Shown here piece after piece: positions 10,801 to 24,760 of a DNA stretch of 31,031 nucleotides. How positions within the stretch are numbered: position 1 is the first letter of the stretch; each line of letters opens with the position of its first letter. Source of the stretch: Mesostigma viride (Eukaryota > Streptophyta > Mesostigmatophyceae > Mesostigmatales > Mesostigmataceae); NCBI GenBank assembly GCA_009746045.1, contig RPFO01001306.1:1-31031 (forward strand), given 5' to 3'. The notes under the pieces are model-generated. The model was given only the letters and a program-made list of their open reading frames with translations, was not told the DNA's origin and made no database searches. The translations under genes and the position numbers were made by a program.

Positions 10801-12199
10801 GCCTGAATCCTCATCATTTACTATTCCTTGACATCCATGTACGTAGGCCAGCCATGGAGACACCATGGGAGCCTGAATCCTCCTCATTAATTACATAAAT
10901 GCCAACCATGTACGTAGACAAGCCATGATGACACCATGGGAGCCTGAATCCTCATCATTTACTATTCCTTGACATCCATGTACGTAGGCCAGCCATGATG
11001 ACACCAATGGAGCCTGAATCCTCCTCGTTAATTACATAAATGCCAACCATGTACGTAGACAAGCCATGATGACCCCATGGGAGCCTGAATCCTCATCATT
11101 TACTATTCCTTGACATCCATGTACGTAGACGGGCCATGATGACACCATGGGAGCCTGAATCCTCATCATTTACTATTCCTTGACATCCATGTACGTAGGC
11201 CAGCCATGATGACACCAATGGAGCCTGAATCCTCTTCATTTTCTTAATGAGAGGATTCAGGTTACATAAATGCCAACCATGTAGGTAGACAAGCCATGAT
11301 GACACCATGGGAGCCTGAATCCTCATCATTTACTATTCCTTGACATCCATGTACGTAGGCCAGCCATGGAGACACCATGGGAGCCTGAATCCTCCTCATT
11401 AATTACATAAATGCCAACCATGTACGTAGACAAGCCATGATGACCCCATGGGAGCCTGAATCCTCATCATTAATTACATAAATGCCATCCATGTAAGTAG
11501 ACGGGCCATGATGACACCATGGGAGCCTGAATCCTCCTCATTAATTACATAAATGCCAACCATGTACGTAGACAAGCCATGATGACACCATGGGAGCCTG
11601 AATCCTCATCATTAATTACATAAATGCCATCCATGTACGTAGACGGGCCATGATGACACCATGGGAGCCTGAATCCTCATCATTAATTACATAAATGCCA
11701 TTCATGTACGTAGGCCAGCCATGGAGACACCATGGGAGCCTGAATCCTCATCATTAATTACATACATGCCAACAATGTAGGTAGACAAGCCATGATGACA
11801 CCATGGGAGCCTGAATCCTCATCATTTATTTTATGAGACATCCATGTACGTAGGCCAGCCATGATGACACCATGGGAGCCTGAATCCTCATCATTTCTTT
11901 TTCTTTGACATCCATGTACGTAGGCCAGCCATGATGACACCATGGGAGCCTGAATCCTCCTCATTAATTACATACATGCCATCCATGTACGTACACGGGC
12001 CATGATGACACCATGGGAGCCTGAATCCTCCTCATTTACTATTCCTTGACATCCATGTACGTAGACGGGCCATGATGACACCATGGGAGCCTGAATCCTC
12101 ATCATTTTTTTTTCTTTGACATCCATGTACATACGTAGGCCAGCCATGATGACACCAATGGAGCCTGAATCCTCATCATTAATTACATACATAAATGCC
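7861..12199 (+). repeat. Higher-order unit 1 of the ~71-bp array (4339 bp)
   Basis: Delimited by a deleted monomer containing ATGATCATCAATGACC. The same ordered set of about 61 monomers recurs in the next two units; for example the stretch 8049-8861 recurs at 12389-13201 and 16676-17488 with the same conceptual translation throughout. Confidence 0.9.
11224..11261. repeat. 38-bp fold-back monomer (hairpin) in higher-order unit 1
   Basis: The core CCTGAATCCTCTTCATT is followed by TTCTT and then by its own near-exact reverse complement AATGAGAGGATTCAGG (one-base bulge). A monomer has turned back on itself within the array. Confidence 0.85.
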
Positions 12200-15100
12200 A
12201 TGATCATCAATGACCCCATGGGAGCCTGAATCCTCATCATTAAATACATAAATGCCACGGTCCATGTACGTAGACGGGCCATGATGACACCAATGGAGCC
12301 TGAATCCTCATCATTAATTACATAAATGCCAACCATGTACATACACGGGCAATGATGACACCATGGGAGCCTGAATCCTCATCATTAATTACATAAATGC
12401 CAACCATGTACGTAGGCCAGCCATGATGACACTATGGGAGCCTGAATCCTCATCATTAATTTCATACATGCCAACAACACGTAGACGGGCCATAATGACA
12501 CCACGGGAGCCTGAATCCTCATCATTTTTTTTTCTTTGACATCCATGTACGTAGGCCAGCCATGATGACACCATGGGAGCCTGAATCCTCATCATTTTTT
12601 TTCTGAGACATCCATGTACGTAGGCCAGCCATGATGACACCATGGGAGCCTGAATCCTCATCATTAAATACATACATGCCATCCATGTACGTAGACAGGC
12701 CATGATGACACCATGGGAGCCTGAATCCTCATCATTTACTATTCCTTGACATCCATGTACGTAGACGGGCCATGATGACACCATGGGAGCCTGAATCCTC
12801 ATCATTTTTTTTTCTTTGACATCCATGTACATACGTAGGCCAGCCATGATGACACCAATGGAGCCTGAATTCTCATCATTAATTACATACATGCCATCCA
12901 TGTACGTAGACAGGCCATGACATCTGACACCATGGGAGCCTGAATCCTCATCATTTACTATTCCTTGACATCCATGTACGTAGACGGGCCATGATGACAC
13001 CATGGGAGCCTGAATCCTCATCATTTTTTTTTCTTTGACATCCATGTACATACGTAGGCCAGCCATGATGACACCAATGGAGCCTGAATCCTCATCATTA
13101 ATTACATACATAAATGCCAACCATGTACATACACGGGCAATGATGACACCAATGGAGCCTGAATCCTCATCATTAATTACATAAATGGCAACCATGTACA
13201 TACACGGGCAATGATGACACCATGGGAGCCTGAATCCTCATCATTTTTTTTTTCTTTGACATCCATGTACATACGTAGGCCAGCCATGATGACACCAATG
13301 GAGCCTGAATCCTCATCATTAATTACATACATGCCATCCATGTACGTAGACAAGCCATGATGACCCCATGGGAGCCTGAATCCTCATCATTAATTACATA
13401 CATGCCATCCATGTACGTAGACAGGCCATGATGACACCATGGGAGCCTGAATCCTCATCATTTACTATTCCTTGACATCCATGTACGTAGGCCAGCCATG
13501 GAGACACCATGGGAGCCTGAATCCTCCTCATTAATTACATAAATGCCAACCATGTACGTAGACAAGCCATGATGACCCCATGGGAGCCTGAATCCTCATC
13601 ATTAATTACATAAATGCCATCCATGTACGTAGACGGGCCATGATGACACCATGGGAGCCTGAATCCTCATCATTTACTATTCCTTGACATCCATGTACGT
13701 AGGCCAGCCATGGAGACACCATGGGAGCCTGAATCCTCCTCATTAATTACATAAATGCCAACCATGTACGTAGACAAGCCATGATGACCCCATGGGAGCC
13801 TGAATCCTCATCATTAATTACATAAATGCCATCCATGTAAGTAGACGGGCCATGATGACACCATGGGAGCCTGAATCCTCCTCATTAATTACATAAATGC
13901 CAACCATGTACGTAGACAAGCCATGATGACACCATGGGAGCCTGAATCCTCATCATTAATTACATAAATGCCATCCATGTACGTAGACGGGCCATGATGA
14001 CACCATGGGAGCCTGAATCCTCATCATTAATTACATAAATGCCATTCATGTACGTAGGCCAGCCATGGAGACACCATGGGAGCCTGAATCCTCATCATTA
14101 ATTACATACATGCCAACAATGTAGGTAGACAAGCCATGATGACACCATGGGAGCCTGAATCCTCATCATTTATTTTATGAGACATCCATGTACGTAGGCC
14201 AGCCATGATGACACCATGGGAGCCTGAATCCTCATCATTTCTTTTTCTTTGACATCCATGTACGTAGGCCAGCCATGATGACACCATGGGAGCCTGAATC
14301 CTCCTCATTAATTACATACATGCCATCCATGTACGTACACGGGCCATGATGACACCATGGGAGCCTGAATCCTCATCATTTACTATTCCTTGACATCCAT
14401 GTACGTAGGCCAGCCATGGAGACACCATGGGAGCCTGAATCCTCATCATTAATTACATAAATGCCAACCATGTACGTAGACAAGCCATGATGACACCATG
14501 GGAGCCTGAATCCTCCTCATTAATTACATAAATGCCAACCATGTACGTAGACAAGCCATGATGACACCATGGGAGCCTGAATCCTCATCATTAATTACAT
14601 ACATGCCATCCATGTACGTAGACAGGCCATGATGACACCATGGGAGCCTGAATCCTCATCATTTACTATTCCTTGACATCCATGTACGTAGGCCAGCCAT
14701 GGAGACACCATGGGAGCCTGAATCCTCCTCATTAATTACATAAATGCCAACCATGTACGTAGACAAGCCATGATGACCCCATGGGAGCCTGAATCCTCAT
14801 CATTAATTACATAAATGCCATCCATGTACGTAGACGGGCCATGATGACACCATGGGAGCCTGAATCCTTATCATCATTACATTACGTATGGAGACACCAT
14901 GGGAGCCAATCCATGTACGTAGACAAGCCATGATGACACCATGGGAGCCTGAATCCTCCTCATTAATTACATAAATGCCAACCATGTACGTAGACAAGCC
15001 ATGATGACACCATGGGAGCCTGAATCCTCATCATTAATTACATACATGCCATCCATGTACGTAGACAGGCCATGATGACACCATGGGAGCCTGAATCCTC

Positions 15101-16486
15101 ATCATTTACTATTCCTTGACATCCATGTACGTAGGCCAGCCATGATGACACCATGGGAGCCTGAATCCTCCTCATTAATTACATAAATGCCAACCATGTA
15201 CGTAGACAAGCCATGATGACACCATGGGAGCCTGAATCCTCATCATTTACTATTCCTTGACATCCATGTACGTAGACCAGCCATGATGACACCATGGAGC
15301 CTGAATCCTCCTCGTTAATTACATAAATGCCAACCATGTACGTAGACAAGCCATGATGACCCCATGGGAGCCTGAATCCTCATCATTTACTATTCCTTGA
15401 CATCCATGTACGTAGACGGGCCATGATGACACCATGGGAGCCTGAATCCTCATCATTTACTATTCCTTGACATCCATGTACGTAGGCCAGCCATGATGAC
15501 ACCAATGGAGCCTGAATCCTCTTCATTTTCTTAATGAGAGGATTCAGGTGACATAAATGCCAACCATGTAGGTAGACAAGCCATGATGACACCATGGGAG
15601 CCTGAATCCTCATCATTTACTATTCCTTGACATCCATGTACGTAGGCCAGCCATGGAGACACCATGGGAGCCTGAATCCTCCTCATTAATTACATAAATG
15701 CCAACCATGTACGTAGACAAGCCATGATGACCCCATGGGAGCCTGAATCCTCATCATTAATTACATAAATGCCATCCATGTAAGTAGACGGGCCATGATG
15801 ACACCATGGGAGCCTGAATCCTCCTCATTAATTACATAAATGCCAACCATGTACGTAGACAAGCCATGATGACACCATGGGAGCCTGAATCCTCATCATT
15901 AATTACATAAATGCCATCCATGTACGTAGACGGGCCATGATGACACCATGGGAGCCTGAATCCTCATCATTAATTACATAAATGCCATTCATGTACGTAG
16001 GCCAGCCATGGAGACACCATGGGAGCCTGAATCCTCATCATTAATTACATACATGCCAACAATGTAGGTAGACAAGCCATGATGACACCATGGGAGCCTG
16101 AATCCTCATCATTTATTTTATGAGACATCCATGTACGTAGGCCAGCCATGATGACACCATGGGAGCCTGAATCCTCATCATTTCTTTTTCTTTGACATCC
16201 ATGTACGTAGGCCAGCCATGATGACACCATGGGAGCCTGAATCCTCCTCATTAATTACATACATGCCATCCATGTACGTACACGGGCCATGATGACACCA
16301 TGGGAGCCTGAATCCTCCTCATTTACTATTCCTTGACATCCATGTACGTAGACGGGCCATGATGACACCATGGGAGCCTGAATCCTCATCATTTTTTTTT
16401 CTTTGACATCCATGTACATACGTAGGCCAGCCATGATGACACCAATGGAGCCTGAATCCTCATCATTAATTACATACATAAATGCC
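12200..16486 (+). repeat. Higher-order unit 2 (4287 bp)
   Basis: Landmark to landmark as in unit 1 but about 52 bp shorter. The shortening includes a rearranged patch near 14860-14930, where monomers are truncated (CATCATTACATTACGTATGG). Confidence 0.9.
15511..15548. repeat. 38-bp fold-back monomer in higher-order unit 2
   Basis: Same hairpin as at 11224, 4287 bp later. The sequence following it reads GTGACATAAATG instead of GTTACATAAATG. Confidence 0.85.
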
Positions 16487-19400
16487 ATGATCATCAATGA
16501 CCCCATGGGAGCCTGAATCCTCATCATTAAATACATAAATGCCACGGTCCATGTACGTAGACGGGCCATGATGACACCAATGGAGCCTGAATCCTCATCA
16601 TTAATTACATAAATGCCAACCATGTACATACACGGGCAATGATGACACCATGGGAGCCTGAATCCTCATCATTAATTACATAAATGCCAACCATGTACGT
16701 AGGCCAGCCATGATGACACTATGGGAGCCTGAATCCTCATCATTAATTTCATACATGCCAACAACACGTAGACGGGCCATAATGACACCACGGGAGCCTG
16801 AATCCTCATCATTTTTTTTTCTTTGACATCCATGTACGTAGGCCAGCCATGATGACACCATGGGAGCCTGAATCCTCATCATTTTTTTTCTGAGACATCC
16901 ATGTACGTAGGCCAGCCATGATGACACCATGGGAGCCTGAATCCTCATCATTAAATACATACATGCCATCCATGTACGTAGACAGGCCATGATGACACCA
17001 TGGGAGCCTGAATCCTCATCATTTACTATTCCTTGACATCCATGTACGTAGACGGGCCATGATGACACCATGGGAGCCTGAATCCTCATCATTTTTTTTT
17101 CTTTGACATCCATGTACATACGTAGGCCAGCCATGATGACACCAATGGAGCCTGAATTCTCATCATTAATTACATACATGCCATCCATGTACGTAGACAG
17201 GCCATGACATCTGACACCATGGGAGCCTGAATCCTCATCATTTACTATTCCTTGACATCCATGTACGTAGACGGGCCATGATGACACCATGGGAGCCTGA
17301 ATCCTCATCATTTTTTTTTCTTTGACATCCATGTACATACGTAGGCCAGCCATGATGACACCAATGGAGCCTGAATCCTCATCATTAATTACATACATAA
17401 ATGCCAACCATGTACATACACGGGCAATGATGACACCAATGGAGCCTGAATCCTCATCATTAATTACATAAATGGCAACCATGTACATACACGGGCAATG
17501 ATGACACCATGGGAGCCTGAATCCTCATCATTTTTTTTTCTTTGACATCCATGTACATACGTAGGCCAGCCATGATGACACCAATGGAGCCTGAATCCTC
17601 ATCATTAATTACATACATGCCATCCATGTACGTAGACAAGCCATGATGACCCCATGGGAGCCTGAATCCTCATCATTAATTACATACATGCCATCCATGT
17701 ACGTAGACAGGCCATGATGACACCATGGGAGCCTGAATCCTCATCATTTACTATTCCTTGACATCCATGTACGTAGGCCAGCCATGGAGACACCATGGGA
17801 GCCTGAATCCTCCTCATTAATTACATAAATGCCAACCATGTACGTAGACAAGCCATGATGACCCCATGGGAGCCTGAATCCTCATCATTAATTACATAAA
17901 TGCCATCCATGTACGTAGACGGGCCATGATGACACCATGGGAGCCTGAATCCTCATCATTTACTATTCCTTGACATCCATGTACGTAGGCCAGCCATGGA
18001 GACACCATGGGAGCCTGAATCCTCCTCATTAATTACATAAATGCCAACCATGTACGTAGACAAGCCATGATGACCCCATGGGAGCCTGAATCCTCATCAT
18101 TAATTACATAAATGCCATCCATGTAAGTAGACGGGCCATGATGACACCATGGGAGCCTGAATCCTCCTCATTAATTACATAAATGCCAACCATGTACGTA
18201 GACAAGCCATGATGACACCATGGGAGCCTGAATCCTCATCATTAATTACATAAATGCCATCCATGTACGTAGACGGGCCATGATGACACCATGGGAGCCT
18301 GAATCCTCATCATTAATTACATAAATGCCATTCATGTACGTAGGCCAGCCATGGAGACACCATGGGAGCCTGAATCCTCATCATTAATTACATACATGCC
18401 AACAATGTAGGTAGACAAGCCATGATGACACCATGGGAGCCTGAATCCTCATCATTTATTTTATGAGACATCCATGTACGTAGGCCAGCCATGATGACAC
18501 CATGGGAGCCTGAATCCTCATCATTTCTTTTTCTTTGACATCCATGTACGTAGGCCAGCCATGATGACACCATGGGAGCCTGAATCCTCCTCATTAATTA
18601 CATACATGCCATCCATGTACGTACACGGGCCATGATGACACCATGGGAGCCTGAATCCTCATCATTTACTATTCCTTGACATCCATGTACGTAGGCCAGC
18701 CATGGAGACACCATGGGAGCCTGAATCCTCATCATTAATTACATAAATGCCAACCATGTACGTAGACAAGCCATGATGACACCATGGGAGCCTGAATCCT
18801 CCTCATTAATTACATAAATGCCAACCATGTACGTAGACAAGCCATGATGACACCATGGGAGCCTGAATCCTCATCATTAATTACATACATGCCATCCATG
18901 TACGTAGACAGGCCATGATGACACCATGGGAGCCTGAATCCTCATCATTTACTATTCCTTGACATCCATGTACGTAGGCCAGCCATGGAGACACCATGGG
19001 AGCCTGAATCCTCCTCATTAATTACATAAATGCCAACCATGTACGTAGACAAGCCATGATGACCCCATGGGAGCCTGAATCCTCATCATTAATTACATAA
19101 ATGCCATCCATGTACGTAGACGGGCCATGATGACACCATGGGAGCCTGAATCCTTATCATTTACTATTCCTTGACATCCATGTACGTAGGCCAGCCATGG
19201 AGACACCATGGGAGCCTGAATCCTCATCATTAATTACATAAATGCCAACCATGTACGTAGACAAGCCATGATGACACCATGGGAGCCTGAATCCTCCTCA
19301 TTAATTACATAAATGCCAACCATGTACGTAGACAAGCCATGATGACACCATGGGAGCCTGAATCCTCATCATTAATTACATACATGCCATCCATGTACGT

Positions 19401-20957
19401 AGACAGCCATGATGACACCATGGGAGCCTGAATCCTCATCATTAATTACATAAATGCCATCCATGTACGTAGACAGCCATGATGACACCATGGGAGCCTG
19501 AATCCTCATCATTAATTACATACATGCCATCCATGTACGTAGACAGGCCATGATGACACCATGGGAGCCTGAATCCTCATCATTTACTATTCCTTGACAT
19601 CCATGTACGTAGGCCAGCCATGATGACACCATGGGAGCCTGAATCCTCCTCATTAATTACATAAATGCCAACCATGTACGTAGACAAGCCATGATGACAC
19701 CATGGGAGCCTGAATCCTCATCATTTACTATTCCTTGACATCCATGTACGTAGGCCAGCCATGATGACACCATGGGAGCCTGAATCCTCCTCATTAATTA
19801 CATAAATGCCAACCATGTACGTAGACAAGCCATGATGACCCATGGGAGCCTGAATCCTCATCATTTACTATTCCTTGACATCCATGTACGTAGACGCCAT
19901 GATGACACCATGGGAGCCTGAATCCTCATCATTTACTATTCCTTGACATCCATGTACGTAGGCCAGCCATGATGACACCATGGAGCCTGAATCCTCTTCA
20001 TTTTCTTAATGAGAGGATTCAGGTTACATAAATGCCAACCATGTACGTAGACAAGCCATGATGACACCATGGGAGCCTGAATCCTCATCATTTACTATTC
20101 CTTGACATCCATGTACGTAGGCCAGCCATGGAGACACCATGGGAGCCTGAATCCTCCTCATTAATTACATAAATGCCAACCATGTACGTAGACAAGCCAT
20201 GATGACCCATGGGAGCCTGAATCCTCATCATTAATTACATAAATGCCATCCATGTACGTAGACGGGCCATGATGACACCATGGGAGCCTGAATCCTCCTC
20301 ATTAATTACATAAATGCCAACCATGTACGTAGACAAGCCATGATGACACCATGGGAGCCTGAATCCTCATCATTAATTACATAAATGCCATCCATGTACG
20401 TAGACGGGCCATGATGACACCATGGGAGCCTGAATCCTCATCATTAATTACATAAATGCCATTCATGTACGTAGGCCAGCCATGAGACACCATGGGAGCC
20501 TGAATCCTCATCATTAATTACATACATGCCAACAATGTAGGTAGACAAGCCATGATGACACCATGGGAGCCTGAATCCTCATCATTTATTTATGAGACAT
20601 CCATGTACGTAGGCCAGCCATGATGACACCATGGGAGCCTGAATCCTCATCATTTCTTTTTCTTTGACATCCATGTACGTAGGCCAGCCATGATGACACC
20701 ATGGGAGCCTGAATCCTCCTCATTAATTACATACATGCCATCCATGTACGTACACGGGCCATGATGACACCATGGGAGCCTGAATCCTCCTCATTTACTA
20801 TTCCTTGACATCCATGTACGTAGACGGGCCATGATGACACCATGGGAGCCTGAATCCTCATCATTTTTTTTCTTTGACATCCATGTACATACGTAGGCCA
20901 GCCATGATGACACCAATGGAGCCTGAATCCTCATCATTAATTACATACATAAATGCC
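16487..20957 (+). repeat. Higher-order unit 3 (4471 bp)
   Basis: Follows unit 2 in order but is longer, with extra ACAGCC-type monomers at 19380-19510. From about 19400 it shows many single-base losses (GACCCATGG, CATGAGACA, ACCATGGAGCC) relative to units 1 and 2. After its end a partial unit (20958-23717) restarts twice, with the landmark again at 21658. Confidence 0.85.
19986..20023. repeat. 38-bp fold-back monomer in higher-order unit 3
   Basis: Same hairpin, 4475 bp after the second one. Its presence in all three units shows that it predates their multiplication. Confidence 0.85.
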
Positions 20958-23712
20958 ATGATCATCAATGACCCATGGGAGCCTGAATCCTCATCATTAA
21001 ATACATAAATGCCACGGTCCATGTACGTAGACGGGCCATGATGACACCAATGGAGCCTGAATCCTCATCATTAATTACATAAATGCCAACCATGTACATA
21101 CACGGGCAATGATGACACCATGGGAGCCTGAATCCTCATCATTAATTACATAAATGCCAACCATGTACGTAGGCCAGCCATGATGACACTATGGGAGCCT
21201 GAATCCTCATCATTAATTTCATACATGCCAACAATGTAGGTAGACAAGCCATGATGACACCATGGGAGCCTGAATCCTCATCATTTATTTTATGAGACAT
21301 CCATGTACGTAGGCCAGCCATGATGACACCATGGGAGCCTGAATCCTCATCATTTCTTTTTCTTGACATCCATGTACGTAGGCCAGCCATGATGACACCA
21401 TGGGAGCCTGAATCCTCCTCATTAATTACATACATGCCATCCATGTACGTACACGGGCCATGATGACACCATGGGAGCCTGAATCCTCATCATTTACTAT
21501 TCCTTGACATCCATGTACGTAGACGGGCCATGATGACACCATGGGAGCCTGAATCCTCTTCATTTTTTTTTCTTTGACATCCATGTACATACGTAGGCCA
21601 GCCATGATGACACCAATGGAGCCTGAATCCTCATCATTAATTACATACATAAATGCCATGATCATCAATGACCCCATGGGAGCCTGAATCCTCATCATTA
21701 AATACATAAATGCCACGGTCCATGTACGTAGACGGGCCATGATGACACCAATGGAGCCTGAATCCTCATCATTAATTACATAAATGCCAACCATGTACAT
21801 ACACGGGCAATGATGACACCATGGGAGCCTGAATCCTCATCATTAATTACATAAATGCCAACCATGTACGTAGGCCAGCCATGATGACACCATGGGAGCC
21901 TGAATCCTCATCATTAATTTCATACATGCCAACAACACGTAGACGGGCCATGATGACACCATGGGAGCCTGAATCCTCATCATTTTTTTTCTTTGACATC
22001 CATGTACGTAGGCCAGCCATGATGACACCATGGGAGCCTGAATCCTCATCATTTTTTTTCTGAGACATCCATGTACGTAGGCCAGCCATGATGACACCAT
22101 GGGAGCCTGAATCCTCATCATTAAATACATACATGCCATCCATGTACGTAGACAGGCCATGATGACACCATGGGAGCCTGAATCCTCATCATTTACTATT
22201 CCTTGACATCCATGTACGTAGACGGGCCATGATGACACCATGGGAGCCTGAATCCTCATCATTTTTTTTCTTTGACATCCATGTACATACGTAGGCCAGC
22301 CATGATGACACCAATGGAGCCTGAATTCTCATCATTAATTACATACATGCCATCCATGTACGTAGACAGCCATGATGACACCATGGGAGCCTGAATCCTC
22401 ATCATTTACTATTCCTTGACATCCATGTACGTAGACGGGCCATGATGACACCATGGGAGCCTGAATCCTCATCATTTTTTCTTTGACATCCATGTACATA
22501 CGTAGGCCAGCCATGATGACACCATGGAGCCTGAATCCTCATCATTAATTACATACATAAATGCCAACCATGTACATACACGGGCAATGATGACACCAAT
22601 GGAGCCTGAATCCTCATCATTAATTACATAAATGCCAACCATGTACATACACGGGCAATGATGACACCATGGGAGCCTGAATCCTCCTCATTAATTACAT
22701 AAATGCCAACCATGTACGTAGACAAGCCATGATGACACCATGGGAGCCTGAATCCTCATCATTTTTTTTTCTTTGACATCCATGTACGTAGGCCAGCCAT
22801 GATGACACCATGGGAGCCTGAATCCTCATCATTTTTTTTCTGAGACATCCATGTACGTAGGCCAGCCATGATGACACCATGGGAGCCTGAATCCTCATCA
22901 TTAAATACATACATGCCATCCATGTACGTAGACAGCCATGATGACACCATGGGAGCCTGAATCCTCATCATTTACTATTCCTTGACATCCATGTACGTAG
23001 ACGGGCCATGATGACACCATGGGAGCCTGAATCCTCATCATTTTTTTTTCTTTGACATCCATGTACATACGTAGGCCAGCCATGATGACACCAATGGAGC
23101 CTGAATTCTCATCATTAATTACATACATGCCATCCATGTACGTAGACAGGCCATGACATCTGACACCATGGGAGCCTGAATCCTCATCATTTACTATTCC
23201 TTGACATCCATGTACGTAGACGGGCCATGATGACACCATGGGAGCCTGAATCCTCATCATTTTTTTTTCTTTGACATCCATGTACATACGTAGGCCAGCC
23301 ATGATGACACCAATGGAGCCTGAATCCTCATCATTAATTACATACATAAATGCCAACCATGTACATACACGGGCAATGATGACACCATGGGAGCCTGAAT
23401 CCTCATCATTAATTACATAAATGCCATCCATGTACGTAGACAAGCCATGATGACACCATGGGAGCCTGAATCCTCCTCATTAATTACATAAATGCCAACC
23501 ATGTACGTAGACAAGCCATGATGACACCATGGGAGCCTGAATCCTCATCATTAATTACATACATGCCATCCATGTACGTAGACAGGCCATGATGACACCA
23601 TGGGAGCCTGAATCCTCATCATTTACTATTCCTTGACATCCATGTACGTAGGCCAGCCATGGAGACACCATGGGAGCCTGAATCCTCATCATTAAATACA
23701 TAAATGCCATCC

Positions 23713-23717
23713 ATGTA
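23713..23717. other. Orientation-switch junction with 5-bp microhomology
   Basis: The last forward monomer stops inside GCCATCCATGTA, and the first reverse monomer starts inside TTTATGTAATTAATGATG. ATGTA is shared by both and no spacer is present. This is the centre of the inverted structure. Confidence 0.85.
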
Positions 23718-24760
23718 ATTAATGATGAGGATTCAGGCTCCCATGGTGTCATCATGGCCCGTCTACGTACATGGATGTCAAGGAATAGTAAATGATGAGG
23801 ATTCAGGCTCCCATGGTGTCATCATGGCTTGTCTACGTACATGGTTGGCATTTATGTAATTAACGAGGAGGATTCAGGCTCCCATAATGTCTCCATGGCT
23901 GGCCTACGTACATGGATGTCAAGGAATAGTAAATGATGAGGATTCAGGCTCCCATGGTGTCATCATGGCCCGTCTACGTACATGGATGGCATGTATGTAA
24001 TTAATGATGAGGATTCAGGCTCCCATGGTGTCATCATGGCCCGTCTACGTATATGGATGTCAAAGAAAAAAAAATGACGAGGATTCAGGCTCCCATGGTG
24101 TCATCATGGCTGGCCTACGTACATGGATGTCTCATAAAAAAAATGATGAGGATTCAGGCTCCCATGGTGTCATCATGGCCCGTCTACGTACATGGTTGGC
24201 ATTTATGTAATTAATGATGAGGATTCAGGCTCCCATGGTGTCATCATGGCCTGTCTACGTACATGGATGGCATGTATGTATTTAATGATGAGGATTCAGG
24301 CTCCCATGGTGTCATCATGGCTGGCCTACGTACATGGATGTCTCAGAAAAAAAATGTGGAGGATTCAGGCTCCCATGGTGTCATCATGGCTGGCCTACGT
24401 ACATGGATGTCTCATAAAATAAATGATGAGGATTCAGGCTCCCGTGGTGTCATTATGGCCCGTCTACGTGTTGTTGGCATGTATGAAATTAATGATGAGG
24501 ATTCAGGCTCCCATAGTGTCATCATGGCTGGCCTACGTACATGGTTGGCATTTATGTATTTAATGATGAGGATTCAGGCTCCCATGGTGTCATCATGGCT
24601 TGTCTATGTACATGGTTGGCATTTATGTAATTAATGATGAGGATTCAGGCTCCATTGGTGTCATCATGGCCCGTCTACGTACATGGGTGGCATTTATGTA
24701 TTTAATGATGAGGATTTAGGCTCCCATGGGGTCATCATGGCTTGTCTACGTACATGGAGT
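23713..24760 (-). repeat. ~70-71-bp minisatellite, inverted block, 15 monomers
   Basis: Same monomer family in the opposite orientation (TGATGAGGATTCAGGCTCCC on the plus strand), 15 copies counted. Read inward from 24760, the first six monomers correspond one for one to the first six of the main block at 4281, including the odd ACAACACGTAG monomer and the CACTATGGG variant. After these the two blocks lose register. Confidence 0.95.

Larger units (their letters stand above)
4281..23717 (+). repeat. ~70-71-bp minisatellite, main block, about 275 monomers
   Basis: The conserved core reads CCATGTACGTAG, a 3-5-base variable site (ACGGG, ACAAG, ACAG, GCCA), CCATGATGACACCATGGG, then AGCCTGAATCCTCATCATT. 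A linker of 14-20 bases follows in a few types: AATTACATAAATGCCA, TACTATTCCTTGACAT, T-rich ending CTTTGACAT, T-rich ending CTGAGACAT, and TATTTTATGAGACAT. Monomer length is mostly 70 or 71 bp. The core holds the small inverted repeat CCATG/CATGG and the palindrome TACGTA. The copy number is length divided by period, not an exact count. Confidence 0.97.

Noticed and set aside
4281-23717. CRISPR array
   Set aside because: Repeat-spacer look only: the linkers are a handful of recurring types, not unique spacers, the period is 70-71 bp with head-to-tail monomers, the context is eukaryotic and no cas gene is present.
4244-24634. Many open frames of 60-270 codons in the ~71-bp array (peptides such as NDEDSGSHGVIMAGLRTWM or MMRIQAPMVSSW)
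   Set aside because: The monomer is mostly 70-71 bp, not a multiple of three, so frames rotate through two stop-free readings until a linker supplies a stop. They follow the repeat, not selection on a protein.
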